Shown here piece by piece: positions 34,741 through 43,792 of a stretch of DNA of 64,000 nucleotides. Origin of the DNA: Weissella thailandensis (lineage in GTDB: Bacteria; Bacillota; Bacilli; Lactobacillales; Lactobacillaceae); contig NZ_BJEC01000013.1 of assembly GCF_005405465.1 (NCBI RefSeq), forward strand, positions 1 to 64,000, written 5' to 3'. The translations under genes and the position numbers were made by a program. The stretch's first letter is position 1, and each line of letters begins with the position of its first letter. Under the pieces are notes generated by a model. The model was not told the DNA's origin. It saw nothing but the letters and a program-made list of their open reading frames with translations, and searched no databases.

Positions 34741-36360
34741 ATGAATAAAGAACAAATTCAAGAACAAATTACTACAGGGCAAGCGGCCCTTGGTGTTGAG
34801 TTTGGTTCTACCCGTATTAAGGCCGTGCTAGTTGCAACTGATTCATCAGTTATTGCAGTTGGTAGCCACAATTGGGAGAACAAACTTGAAAATGGTGTCT
34901 GGACATATTCTTTGGAAGATGTCTGGTCAGGTCTACAAAGTGCGTATAAGAATTTAACAGATGTCGTCGCTGACGAATATGATGTTAAAGTAACCAAGCT
35001 TTCATCATTTGGAATTGCAGCTATGATGCACGGTTACTTGGTCTTTGATAAGAATGATAAGTCATTGGTACCATTCCGTACATGGCGTAACGCAATTACA
35101 GGTGAGTCTGCAGCAGCATTAACAAAGTTGTTTGATTTCAATATTCCACAGCGTTGGAGCATTGCTCACTTGTATCAAGCAATTTTGAACCAAGAAACAC
35201 ACGTTAAGGAAATTAATTACTTAACGACTTTGGCTGGTTATGTTCACTGGCGTTTGACTGGTGAAAAGGTTATCGGTATTGGGGATGCCTCAGGAGTCTT
35301 CCCAATTGATGAAGAGACTCATGATTATAACCAAGCAATGATGGATAAGTTCAATGCATTTAAGTCAGTGCAACAATATTTGTGGCAGTTACGGGATATC
35401 TTGCCAACAATTAAGTTAGCTGGTGAGGAAGCCGGTCGTTTGACTGAAGAAGGTGCCAAGTTACTTGACCCATCTGGTGCTTTGGAGAGTGGCGCAGTTG
35501 CTGCAGCTCCTGAAGGGGATGCTGGTACTGGAATGGTATCAACGAACTCAGTTAAGAACCGTACCGCAAACGTATCTGCTGGTACTTCAGCATTTGCCAT
35601 GGTTGTCTTAGAGAAGGAATTGTCACAAGTTAATGAGAACATCGATATGGTAACAACACCTGATGGTTCACCAGTTGCCATGGTTCACATTAATAACAGT
35701 ACATCTGAGATCAATTCATGGGCGCGTGTCTTCACTGAATTCGCCGCTGCAATCGGTGCAACGGTTACCGGTGGTGAAATCTTCAGCGCATTGTTCAACA
35801 GTGTTTTGAAGTCAGATTCAGATGCTGGTGGCTTGCTAAGCTACGGTTACCATTCTGGTGAGAACATTACTGGTATGGATGAAGGTCGTCCACTATTTGT
35901 TCGTACACCAAATGCTAAGTTTACATTAGCTAACTTGATGCGTATGCATTTGTACAGTGCCTTTGGTGCAATGAAGATTGGTTTGGATGTTTTGGCAAAA
36001 GAAAAGGTTGCCATGGATTCAGTTGTTGCCCAAGGTGGTATCTTCACAACGCCAGTTGTTGCTCAAAAGATTTTAGCTGGGGTTATGGATGCACCCGTAA
36101 CCTTAATGAAGAATGCTGGTGAAGGTGGTCCTTGGGGAATGGCAGTTTTGTCACAATTCGTTGTGAGCCACAAGGATGGTCAATCACTTGCTGATTACCT
36201 AGAAGATGAAGTATTCCAGTCTCAAGAGAGTACGACAATCGAACCAGACCCAGAAGATGTTGCTGGATTTGGTAAGTTTATGGAAGAGTACAAAGCTGGT
36301 TTATCAATTGAACAAACAGCAATTGATCAGATGCCAGTTGAGACATCTAAGGAGGATTAA
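34741..36360 (+). CDS. araB: Ribulokinase
   Basis: 539 residues, FGGY kinase. It phosphorylates L-ribulose. Seen: VEFGSTRIKAVLV near 19-31 (phosphate loop), AAMMHGYLVFD near 92-102, TWRNAITGESA near 111-121, GTSAFAMV near 281-288 and VAQGGIFTTP near 424-433 of the second domain. Length and sequence fit the araB form of Lactobacillales (about 530 aa). First gene of araBDA; GAGGGG precedes the ATG. Codon use is optimised, suggesting high induced expression. Confidence 0.93.
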   Translation: MNKEQIQEQITTGQAALGVEFGSTRIKAVLVATDSSVIAVGSHNWENKLENGVWTYSLEDVWSGLQSAYKNLTDVVADEYDVKVTKLSSFGIAAMMHGYLVFDKNDKSLVPFRTWRNAITGESAAALTKLFDFNIPQRWSIAHLYQAILNQETHVKEINYLTTLAGYVHWRLTGEKVIGIGDASGVFPIDEETHDYNQAMMDKFNAFKSVQQYLWQLRDILPTIKLAGEEAGRLTEEGAKLLDPSGALESGAVAAAPEGDAGTGMVSTNSVKNRTANVSAGTSAFAMVVLEKELSQVNENIDMVTTPDGSPVAMVHINNSTSEINSWARVFTEFAAAIGATVTGGEIFSALFNSVLKSDSDAGGLLSYGYHSGENITGMDEGRPLFVRTPNAKFTLANLMRMHLYSAFGAMKIGLDVLAKEKVAMDSVVAQGGIFTTPVVAQKILAGVMDAPVTLMKNAGEGGPWGMAVLSQFVVSHKDGQSLADYLEDEVFQSQESTTIEPDPEDVAGFGKFMEEYKAGLSIEQTAIDQMPVETSKED

Positions 36361-36366
36361 TTAATA

Positions 36367-37071
36367 ATGTTAGAAGACGTTAAGCAACGTGTTTATGACG
36401 CTAACATGGCCTTGCCAAAGCATGGCTTGATTAAATTTACTTGGGGAAACGTTTCTGAAATCGATCGTGAAAGTGGCTTGTTCGTCATTAAACCTTCCGG
36501 GGTTCCATATGATGAATTAAAGCCAGAAGATATGGTTGTTGTTGATCTTGATGGCAAGATCGTTGAGGGTGACCTTAACCCATCAAGTGATACAGAAACG
36601 CACCGTATTTTGTACAAGGAATTCCCAGAAATGGGTGGAATCGTGCACACGCATTCACCATGGGCGGTGTCATTTGCCCAAGCTGGGATTGACCTACCAG
36701 CTGCAGGTACGACACATGCAGATACATTCTACGGTGATGTGCCTGTAGCTCGCCAGATGACCGACGAGGAAATCAATGGTGAGTACGAGCTTGAAACAGG
36801 TAATGTAATTATCGAAACGTTCAAGAAGCGTGGTATTGATCCAATGGCTGTGCCAGCTGTATTGGCACAGGATCATGGACCATTCACGTGGGGGGAATCT
36901 GCTGATAAGGCAGTATATAACGCAGTTGTGTTGGAAGAGTCAGCTAAGATGGCTTACCACACGATTATGTTAAACCCACACAGCATCCATGTTTCACAAA
37001 CGCTGTTGGATAAGCATTATTTGCGTAAGCACGGTGCTAATGCATATTATGGTCAAAAGTCTAAGGACTAG
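36367..37071 (+). CDS. araD: L-ribulose-5-phosphate 4-epimerase
   Basis: 234 residues, class II aldolase fold. It converts L-ribulose 5-phosphate to D-xylulose 5-phosphate, the phosphoketolase substrate. Seen: GNVSEID near 27-33, [10 protein letters not shown] near 42-51, Zn ligands in [13 protein letters not shown] near 94-106, [10 protein letters not shown] near 117-126, and DHGPFTWG near 169-176. It begins 6 bases after araB with AAGGAGG overlapping the araB end. Confidence 0.95.
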   Translation: MLEDVKQRVYDANMALPKHGLIKFTWGNVSEIDRESGLFVIKPSGVPYDELKPEDMVVVDLDGKIVEGDLNPSSDTETHRILYKEFPEMGGIVHTHSPWAVSFAQAGIDLPAAGTTHADTFYGDVPVARQMTDEEINGEYELETGNVIIETFKKRGIDPMAVPAVLAQDHGPFTWGESADKAVYNAVVLEESAKMAYHTIMLNPHSIHVSQTLLDKHYLRKHGANAYYGQKSKD

Positions 37072-37111
37072 TCGTTGTTGTTATATTATATATTTCAGGG
37101 GGAAATAGAAC

Positions 37112-38539
37112 ATGTTTAACACAGAGAATTACAAGTTTTGGTTTATCACAGGATCACAATTCCTTTATGGTCCAGAGGTATTAGACAAGGTTGAAGCTGA
37201 CGCCAAGGATATTGTTGACAAGTTGAATGAATCAGGAAACTTGCCATACCCAGTAGAATTCAAGTTGGTTGCAACAACTTCAGAAAATATTGCTGGTGTT
37301 ATGAAGGAAGCTAACTATGATGATTCTGTTGCCGGAGTCATTACTTGGATGCACACATTCTCTCCAGCAAAGAACTGGATCCGTGGTACACAATTACTAC
37401 AAAAGCCTTTGCTACACTTTGCAACACAATACCTAGAAGAATTGCCATATGATGACATCGACTTCGACTACATGAATGCTAACCAATCAGCTCACGGTGA
37501 TCGTGAGTACGCATTTATCAATGCTCGTTTGCAATTAAACAACAAGATTGTTTATGGTCACTGGGCTGATAAGGATGTTCAAGACAAGATTGGTAAGTGG
37601 ATGGACGTTGCTGTTGCATACAACGAATCATTCAAGATCAAGGTTGCTGCATTTGCTGACAAGATGCGTAACGTTGCCGTTACCGATGGTGACAAGATCG
37701 AAGCACAAATCAAGTTTGGTTGGCGTGTAGATTACTGGGCAATGGGTGACTTGGTTGAAGCAGTTAACGCGGTTAGCGACGAAGACATCGATGCTAAGTA
37801 TGAAGAACTACAAAAGGAATATGACTTCGTTGTTGGTGACAACACACCAGAGAAGTTTGAGCACAGTGTAAAGTATCAAATCCGTGAGTACTTCGGTTTG
37901 AAGCACTTCATGGACGAGCATGGTTACACAGCCTTCACTGATAACTTCGAGGACTTGTATGGTCTAGAACAATTACCAGGTTTGGCATCACAACTATTGA
38001 TGGCTGAAGGATATGGATTCGCTGGTGAAGGTGACTGGAAGACAGCCGCTTTGGATCGTTTGATGAAGATCATCTCACACAACAAGCACACAGTCTTCAT
38101 GGAAGATTACACACTTGATTTGCGTAAGGGCCACGAAGCTATCCTTGGATCACACATGCTTGAAGTTGATCCAACAATTGCCTCAGACAAGCCACGTGTT
38201 GAAGTTCACCCATTGGACATTGGTGACAAGGCTGATCCTGCACGTTTGGTATTTACTGGTATGGAAGGTGATGCGGTTGACGCAACCCTTGCAGACTACG
38301 GTGACGAGTTCAAGTTGATGTCATATGACGTTACTGGAAACAAGCCTGAAGCTGAGATGCCACACCTACCAGTTGCTAAGCAATTGTGGACACCAAAGCA
38401 AGGTTTGCGTGACGGATCAGTTGGTTGGTTGACTCTTGGTGGTGGACACCACACTGTTCTATCATTTGATGTTGATGCAGAACAATTGTCAGATTTGTCA
38501 AAGATGTTCGGCTTGACATACGTTGATATCAAAGACTAA
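37112..38539 (+). CDS. araA: L-arabinose isomerase
   Basis: 475 residues. Converts L-arabinose to L-ribulose with a divalent metal. [16 protein letters not shown] near 9-24, [13 protein letters not shown] near 82-94, LHFATQ near 102-107, and the C-terminal [18 protein letters not shown] with its metal/active-site His pair are typical. Length is about 25 residues below the E. coli enzyme, as usual for Gram-positive AraA. AGGGGG precedes the ATG. Order araB-araD-araA is the lactobacillar arrangement. Confidence 0.95.
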   Translation: MFNTENYKFWFITGSQFLYGPEVLDKVEADAKDIVDKLNESGNLPYPVEFKLVATTSENIAGVMKEANYDDSVAGVITWMHTFSPAKNWIRGTQLLQKPLLHFATQYLEELPYDDIDFDYMNANQSAHGDREYAFINARLQLNNKIVYGHWADKDVQDKIGKWMDVAVAYNESFKIKVAAFADKMRNVAVTDGDKIEAQIKFGWRVDYWAMGDLVEAVNAVSDEDIDAKYEELQKEYDFVVGDNTPEKFEHSVKYQIREYFGLKHFMDEHGYTAFTDNFEDLYGLEQLPGLASQLLMAEGYGFAGEGDWKTAALDRLMKIISHNKHTVFMEDYTLDLRKGHEAILGSHMLEVDPTIASDKPRVEVHPLDIGDKADPARLVFTGMEGDAVDATLADYGDEFKLMSYDVTGNKPEAEMPHLPVAKQLWTPKQGLRDGSVGWLTLGGGHHTVLSFDVDAEQLSDLSKMFGLTYVDIKD

Positions 38540-38644
38540 TTATTCATTAATTTAAAATTTCTAACCTAATAATAAAATCAAAAAATAAAACCTAAAATCT
38601 CATATAAAAGTTAACAATATAAAATAAAATCTCTCATGTGAATT

Positions 38645-38688
38645 GTCAGTAATAATATGGTCTAAGACATATTATTGCTGACTTTTTA
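38645..38688 (+). terminator. araBDA terminator
   Basis: GTCAGTAATAATATG (38645-38659) pairs with CATATTATTGCTGAC (38668-38682), one mismatch, then TTTTT. Confidence 0.92.
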
Positions 38689-38769
38689 CGTTATCTGTTA
38701 TGATATAGTACTGAGGAAACTGAGATAAGCAAATGATAGAATTTAATCAAAAGGGGCAAAATTCGTAAG

Positions 38770-39618
38770 ATGGATATTACAACACAGCTTCAATTAGCAG
38801 ATGGTTATCAAATGCCACAACAAGGTTTAGGATTATACAAGGTAACAGACCAAGATAACTTGACTGAAGTTATTAAAACGGCATGGAAAGCGGGCTACCG
38901 TTTATTTGATACGGCACAAATGTATAAAAATGAGGCCGAAGTTGGTCAAAGCTTGCGTGCATTGGGAATGCCTCGTGAGGATTATTTCGTGACGACTAAG
39001 GTGGCCGAGGCAAACCAGGGATATGATAAAACTTTGGCATCTGTTGAACAGTCTCTGAAGGACTTGCAAATGGATTATGTTGATTTATTGATGGTCCATT
39101 GGCCACTGCATGAACAATTCTTTGATACATGGCGTGCTTTTGAGCGCTTACAAGCAGAAGGTATCGTCAAATCTTTGGGAACGTCAAATTTTGGGATGGT
39201 TCATTTACAATATTTGGCTACACAAGCTAATGAGATGCCAGTAGTGAATCAAATTGAAAACCATCCTCATCTTGTTCAACCCGAATTGCGTGACTTTTTA
39301 CGAGAAAATAATATTGTCACACAAGCTTGGGCACCTTTGGGACGTGGATCGGTCTTAGCTGAACCAACCATTGTTTCGATTGCTGAGAAAAATGGCAAAT
39401 CACCAGCACAGGTTGTCCTGAGATGGCATTTGGCACATGGTACTAGTATTATTCCAAAGTCTGTTCACCCACAACGTGTGATTGAAAATGCTGATATTTA
39501 TGATTTTTCACTGACAGTGGAAGAGATTGCTGCGATTGATGCATTGGATACTTATACACGAATTAGCCAAGAACCTGAGCAAGTCTATGAACGTGGACGT
39601 CAGTACCCACATCATTAA
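38770..39618 (+). CDS. Aldo/keto reductase
   Basis: 282 residues, AKR5-like TIM barrel. Catalytic tetrad visible: FDTAQMYKNEAEVG near 47-60 with Asp48 and Tyr53, Lys in TTKVAEANQG near 77, and HWPL near 111. NQIENHPHL and the NADPH segment IIPKSVHPQRVIENADIYDF are typical. It reduces small aldehydes or keto sugars; the older name 2,5-diketo-D-gluconate reductase is only a family label. Independent unit between two terminators. Confidence 0.88.
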   Translation: MDITTQLQLADGYQMPQQGLGLYKVTDQDNLTEVIKTAWKAGYRLFDTAQMYKNEAEVGQSLRALGMPREDYFVTTKVAEANQGYDKTLASVEQSLKDLQMDYVDLLMVHWPLHEQFFDTWRAFERLQAEGIVKSLGTSNFGMVHLQYLATQANEMPVVNQIENHPHLVQPELRDFLRENNIVTQAWAPLGRGSVLAEPTIVSIAEKNGKSPAQVVLRWHLAHGTSIIPKSVHPQRVIENADIYDFSLTVEEIAAIDALDTYTRISQEPEQVYERGRQYPHH

Positions 39619-39639
39619 TCAATATTTGAAATCATGAAG

Positions 39640-39675
39640 AGATTGGGACCGTTTCTGTTGTCCCAATCTTTTTTG
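39640..39675 (+). terminator. Terminator (TTGGGAC stem type)
   Basis: AGATTGGGAC (39640-39649) pairs with GTCCCAATCT (39660-39669), then TTTTTT. Confidence 0.92.
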
Positions 39676-39683
39676 TGTACACC

Positions 39684-39852
39684 CCGGCTTCAAAGCGTTT
39701 TGGTTCACACTCTCTCATAAACGTGCTCACCAAAGCTGAATTCTCAATGTAAGGCAATTTAGAATAATCCTGTTCTTCGCGTTGCTACGAACAAAATTAT
39801 CCTAAGCAGCCTTACACACGAATTCAAACCGCTTTTGCTCACACTCTCTATA
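39684..39852 (+). repeat. Dispersed palindromic repeat, right-end fragment plus full copy
   Basis: A right-end fragment (CGGCTTCAAAGCG... to CACACTCT, 39685-39714) abuts a full unit from ATAAACGTGCTC (39717) to CACTCTCT (39849). Its central arms, GTAAGGCAATTTAGAATAAT and ATTATCCTAAGCAGCCTTAC, differ from the 27.9-kb copy yet still pair with one another, suggesting that the fold is kept. This fills most of the 338-bp gap before the next gene. Confidence 0.8.
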
Positions 39853-39956
39853 AAAATGTTACATATTCCTTCCCTCGTTTCGTTAGTATAGATGTCAGCA
39901 TTTAGCTGATAGTCGAATGGCCGTTCGAAAAAACGAAAGAATTGAGGATGAAAATT

Positions 39957-40190
39957 ATGGTAGAAAAGAAGCGGTTGCCTAACAATATGTTGAAGGTCAA
40001 AATTATTGGCAAGACAAATGAAGACGTTGTTACAAGCCGTCAATTTTATGTGAAGCAGGGGACGACCATTACTGAACTAAACCAGTTAGCTCAGTTAATG
40101 TTACAACTAGGTGCTGAAATTGCCATTGATAAGATAACGACAGTAGACACAAAAGCGCATTTATTTAATCCAAATACCATTACTAATTAA
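39957..40190 (+). CDS. Small DUF1659-like protein
   Basis: 77 residues from ATG 39957 (GAGG nine bases upstream). Weakly resembles DUF1659 (RQFYVKQGTTITELNQLAQLMLQLG corresponds to its conserved RxFxxIxxxAxxxxLxxxAxxL pattern). The pair DUF1659-DUF2922 is common in Firmicutes and no function is known. Seven bases... to the next gene's leader (gap 40191-40203), so the two are cotranscribed. A short hairpin TCGAA/TTCGA lies just upstream (39913-39928). Confidence 0.55.
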   Translation: MVEKKRLPNNMLKVKIIGKTNEDVVTSRQFYVKQGTTITELNQLAQLMLQLGAEIAIDKITTVDTKAHLFNPNTITN

Positions 40191-40203
40191 GGGAGAATTG
40201 AAT

Positions 40204-40467
40204 ATGAACCAAGTCCTAGAATTATCATTTTTGGCACCGGGACAACAGGTTACGGATACGCCAAAAAAATTATCAGTGATTAAGATTAAGCACCCAGCAA
40301 TGACATTAGACCGTGAGTCAGTTTATCAAGCGATGGTGAAATTAGCTTCATTTCATTTTTTATTAAATACCAAAGGGGAACCGATGACCTTGGGTGAACC
40401 ATATATGGCTACGTTAGTTGCAAGTAATAAAAAAATCATCTTTGATAATTCTCAAAAAATGATGTAA
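40204..40467 (+). CDS. Small DUF2922-like protein
   Basis: 87 residues from ATG 40204, with GGGAG at 40191-40195; an in-frame TTG at 40198 is too close to that site. The N-terminus LELSFLAPGQQ and C-terminal MATLVASNKKIIFD resemble the DUF2922 outline (LELxF...xGAxxVxxxxxxxFD). Unknown function, second of the small pair. Lower confidence than neighbouring calls because the match is by pattern only. Confidence 0.55.
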   Translation: MNQVLELSFLAPGQQVTDTPKKLSVIKIKHPAMTLDRESVYQAMVKLASFHFLLNTKGEPMTLGEPYMATLVASNKKIIFDNSQKMM

Positions 40468-40487
40468 AAATTATAATTTATACAAGT

Positions 40488-40534
40488 AACGCCGGATATG
40501 CGCATAATTATATGCATATATTCGGCGTTTTTGT
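40488..40534 (+). terminator. Terminator before the first gln operon
   Basis: AACGCCG and ATATGC (40488-40501) pair with GCATAT and CGGCGTT (40514-40529) around a small bulge, then TTTT. Confidence 0.8.
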
Positions 40535-40571
40535 ATAAATAAAAATTTTTAAGCAGATTATTAGTTTTTTA

Positions 40572-40600
40572 TTGCATAAATTATCATTAACTGTTAATAT
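40572..40600 (+). promoter_or_regulatory. Promoter of gln operon copy 1
   Basis: TTGCAT (40572-40577), 17 bases, TAATAT (40595-40600). The same arrangement precedes copy 2. Confidence 0.65.
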
Positions 40601-40631
40601 TTATTCATCAATAAGAACGGGGAGTAGATTT

Positions 40632-41363
40632 ATGGCAATTCTAGAGATTAAAGATTTACATAAAGCGTACGGTAAAAATACGGTTTTAAAATCAATTAAC
40701 GCTGAAGTTGAAGAGGGGGATGTGATTGCAATTCTTGGCCCTTCTGGAACGGGTAAGTCAACGTTGTTACGTGAATTAAATATGTTAGAGCATCCCACTT
40801 CTGGGGCAGTTATTTTTGACGATCAGGATGTTACTAAAGCTAATGAATCAGGGTTGGATAAGATTCGTCAAGACTTGGGGATGGTTTTCCAAAGTTTTAA
40901 TCTATTTCCAAATACGACCGTTTTGGATAATGTAAAAATTGCTTTAACTAAGGTTAAGGGAGTTGCTGACGGTGAAGCGACAGCGACAGCCAAAAAGTTT
41001 TTAGATAAGGTTGGTGTGGCAGATAAAGTTGATGTGTATCCAGCATCGCTTTCTGGTGGTCAACAACAACGTGTGGCCATCGCGCGTGCTTTGGCTATGA
41101 ATCCAAAGATTATGTTATTTGACGAACCAACGTCAGCCTTAGATCCAGAGATGGTTGGAGAAGTTTTGAAGACCATGCGTGAGCTGGCCCAAGAAGGTAT
41201 GACCATGTTAGTCGTGACGCACGAAATGGGGTTTGCCCGTGAAGTGGCTTCAAAAATTTGGTTTATGAGTGATGGTGAAATGACAGCGTATACCGATCCA
41301 GCAGGCTTTTTTGAAAATCCTAATTCAGAACGTGCGCAGAATTTCTTAGCAAAAATGTTGTAA
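40632..41363 (+). CDS. glnQ: Amino-acid ABC transporter ATP-binding protein, copy 1 (GlnQ type)
   Basis: 243 residues from ATG 40632 (GGGGAG upstream); the longer frame to 40572 starts in the promoter. Walker A GPSGTGKST near 37-45, signature LSGGQQQRVAIARAL near 138-152, Walker B IMLFDEPTSALDPE near 158-171, THEMGF near 194-199. Polar amino-acid subfamily, energising the fused permease 16 bases downstream. Nearly identical to copy 2 at 43045. Confidence 0.92.
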   Translation: MAILEIKDLHKAYGKNTVLKSINAEVEEGDVIAILGPSGTGKSTLLRELNMLEHPTSGAVIFDDQDVTKANESGLDKIRQDLGMVFQSFNLFPNTTVLDNVKIALTKVKGVADGEATATAKKFLDKVGVADKVDVYPASLSGGQQQRVAIARALAMNPKIMLFDEPTSALDPEMVGEVLKTMRELAQEGMTMLVVTHEMGFAREVASKIWFMSDGEMTAYTDPAGFFENPNSERAQNFLAKML

Positions 41364-41379
41364 AAGAGGGAATGGATTT

Positions 41380-42864
41380 ATGAAAAAGTGGATGAAAAAA
41401 GTAGCCATCTTATTAATGGCGATTGGTATGTTTATCAGCAGTGGTGCTGGTGTGTTTAGTGTAAAAAATGTTAGTGCTGCTGAAACTGATCCAACGTTAT
41501 CACGAGTTAAAAAGTCGGGTAAATTAGTCATTGGAACGGCTGCCGAATACGCACCTTATGAATTTCACGCGACGGTCAATGGCAAGGATAAAATTCTTGG
41601 TTTTGATATGGACGTTGCTAGAACGCTTGCTAAGCATTTAGGCGTTAAATTAGAAGTGCAGGATATGAGTTTCGACTCTTTGCTAGGTGCAGTTAAGACT
41701 GGAAAGATTGATATGGCGATTGCGGGAATGACTTATACGCCAGAACGTGCAAAAGAAGTTAATTTTTCAACGCCTTATTATAATGATAAAAATGTTGTTC
41801 TAACGCTAAAGGAAAACAAAAATAAATGGGCAACACTTGACCAAATTCGTGGTGCAAAATTAGGAGTACAAGTATCGTCAAGTCAATCAAAGTTAGCTAG
41901 TAGCTTAACAGATAAGAAAACCGTTCAAGTTAAAAAGATTACTGACTTGGTCATGCAGTTGAGTCAAAAGAAAGTTGATGCAGTTGTACTTGCCCAAACC
42001 AGTGCCAAAAGTTATTTAACACAAAGTGACCAATTCGCCATTACAAAAGCCAAGTTACCAATTACAACAGGAAATGCGGTTTCTACTGTGATGAACAAGA
42101 ATTCACCAGTATTTAAGGAAAAAGTTGACCAAATCCTGAAAGATCACGTGATTGGGGCACCACTACAAAAGTGGCAAGATAAGGCGTTTAAGCAAGCTGT
42201 CCAAAAAGATTCATTTATTAAAAAATACATGCCTTACTTCATTAAGGGTACCGAATATTCGGTCGGCTTGGCAGTAATTGGGGTCTTCTTTGGAATTATT
42301 TTAGGTGTTTTGTTTGCACTGATGAAGATGTCAACAATTAAACCATTGAAGTGGTTAGCAGTTGCTTATATTGAAGCTATTCGTGGTGTACCACTATTGA
42401 TTCAAGTATTTTTGGTTTACTTTGGTACACAAGTCATCGGGCTCGATGTTTCGAGTTTCTTAGCAGGTGCCATTGCCATGTTCTTGAATTCAGCAGCCTA
42501 TGTGGCAGAAATTATTCGTTCTGGTATTCAGGCGGTACCAGCCGGTCAGACAGAGGCGGCACGTTCGCTTGGCTTTACTAAAAATCAAACGATGCGTTAT
42601 ATGATTTTGCCACAGGCAATCAAGAATATTTTGCCAGCCTTGGGAAATGAATTTGTGACCGTTATTAAGGAAGGCTCAGTTGTTTCAGTTATTGGAGTTG
42701 GTGAGTTGACTTTCCAAACATCAGTTGTTCAAGGGGCATCCTTTAAGCCATTCTTACCATTGATTGTTACAGCGGTTATTTACTTCATTTTGACATTTGG
42801 AATTACGCGTTTGTTGAACTTGTTTGAGAAGAAGTTGCATAAATCTGATAAATCATTTGGATAA
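41380..42864 (+). CDS. Glutamine-type ABC transporter, fused substrate-binding domain and permease, copy 1
   Basis: 494 residues. A signal peptide with VSAAE (about 1-31) is followed by a type-2 amino-acid-binding domain (about 38-265; GTAAEYAPYEFHA, GFDMDVARTLAKHLGV, GMTYTPERAKEVNFSTPYY) and a HisM-type permease (about 285-485; TEYSVGLAVIGVFFGIILG, EAIRGVPLLIQV, EAARSLGFTKNQTMRYMILPQA as EAA loop). Such fusions (GlnPQ of lactococci) carry glutamine, glutamate or asparagine. The real amino acid is not determined. Confidence 0.9.
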   Translation: MKKWMKKVAILLMAIGMFISSGAGVFSVKNVSAAETDPTLSRVKKSGKLVIGTAAEYAPYEFHATVNGKDKILGFDMDVARTLAKHLGVKLEVQDMSFDSLLGAVKTGKIDMAIAGMTYTPERAKEVNFSTPYYNDKNVVLTLKENKNKWATLDQIRGAKLGVQVSSSQSKLASSLTDKKTVQVKKITDLVMQLSQKKVDAVVLAQTSAKSYLTQSDQFAITKAKLPITTGNAVSTVMNKNSPVFKEKVDQILKDHVIGAPLQKWQDKAFKQAVQKDSFIKKYMPYFIKGTEYSVGLAVIGVFFGIILGVLFALMKMSTIKPLKWLAVAYIEAIRGVPLLIQVFLVYFGTQVIGLDVSSFLAGAIAMFLNSAAYVAEIIRSGIQAVPAGQTEAARSLGFTKNQTMRYMILPQAIKNILPALGNEFVTVIKEGSVVSVIGVGELTFQTSVVQGASFKPFLPLIVTAVIYFILTFGITRLLNLFEKKLHKSDKSFG

Positions 42865-42900
42865 CAGGGTCATCTGATAAAAAATTAAATATCGACAAAA

Positions 42901-42947
42901 AAGCTGAAGATACACAAAACCACGTGTATATATTCAGCTTTTTTGAA
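42901..42947 (+). terminator. Terminator between the two gln operons
   Basis: AAGCTGAA-GATACAC (42901-42915) pairs with GTGTAT-ATA-TTCAGCTT (42924-42940), then TTTT. Confidence 0.85.
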
Positions 42948-42984
42948 TAAAAAGAGAAAATTTAAGGGCTTTAAGCATAAATTA

Positions 42985-43013
42985 TTGCATATACTTTCAA
43001 CTACTGGTAGTAT
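42985..43013 (+). promoter_or_regulatory. Promoter of gln operon copy 2
   Basis: TTGCAT (42985-42990), 17 bases, TAGTAT (43008-43013), a counterpart of the copy 1 promoter. Confidence 0.65.
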
Positions 43014-43044
43014 TTACTGGTCAGTAATGAATGGGAGTAGAAAT

Positions 43045-43776
43045 ATGGCAATTTTAGAAATTAAAAACTTACATAAAGAGTACGGTAAAAACACTGTTCT
43101 AAAGTCAATCAATGCCACAGTTGAAGAGGGTGACGTTATTGCGATTTTAGGGCCTTCAGGTACAGGTAAATCAACGCTATTACGCGAATTGAACATGCTG
43201 GAATACCCAACTTCAGGTGCGGTGATTTTTGAGAATCAAGATATTACCAAAGCTAGTGAAGCTGGTTTGGACAAGATTCGTCAAGATTTGGGTATGGTTT
43301 TCCAAAGTTTTAATTTGTTCCCAAATATGACCGTGTTAGACAATGTAAAAATTGCTCTAACTAAAGTCAAAGGCATTGCTGATGATGAAGCCACGGCAAC
43401 TGCCAAGCAGTTCTTAGAAAAAGTTGGGGTGGTCGATAAGGTTGATGTGTATCCAGCATCTCTATCTGGTGGTCAACAACAACGTGTGGCCATCGCCCGT
43501 GCTTTGGCAATGAATCCAAAAATTATGTTATTTGATGAACCAACGTCAGCTCTGGATCCAGAGATGGTTGGGGAAGTTTTGAAGACGATGCGTGAGCTTG
43601 CCCAAGAGGGGATGACGATGTTAGTCGTGACTCACGAAATGGGATTTGCCCGCGAGGTGGCTTCAAAAATTTGGTTTATGAGTGACGGCGACATGATGGC
43701 CTACGATAATCCAGTTAGCTTTTTTGAAAATCCTAATTCTGAACGTGCGCAGAATTTCTTAGCAAAGATGTTGTAA
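43045..43776 (+). CDS. glnQ: Amino-acid ABC transporter ATP-binding protein, copy 2
   Basis: 243 residues from ATG 43045 (GGGAG upstream). Same motifs and length as copy 1, with only scattered substitutions (for example EYP for EHP after NML, and ENQDITKASEAG for DDQDVTKANESG). Only the end of copy 1's stretch GEMTAYTDPAG is clearly altered (GDMMAYDNPVS). Either ATPase could serve either permease. Confidence 0.92.
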   Translation: MAILEIKNLHKEYGKNTVLKSINATVEEGDVIAILGPSGTGKSTLLRELNMLEYPTSGAVIFENQDITKASEAGLDKIRQDLGMVFQSFNLFPNMTVLDNVKIALTKVKGIADDEATATAKQFLEKVGVVDKVDVYPASLSGGQQQRVAIARALAMNPKIMLFDEPTSALDPEMVGEVLKTMRELAQEGMTMLVVTHEMGFAREVASKIWFMSDGDMMAYDNPVSFFENPNSERAQNFLAKML

Positions 43777-43792
43777 GAGAGGGAATTAAATC

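Noticed and set aside
40488..42947. The two hairpins before the gln operons as riboswitches or T-boxes
   Set aside because: They lie upstream of the predicted promoters, have T runs and no T-box sequence, so they are simple terminators of the preceding units.
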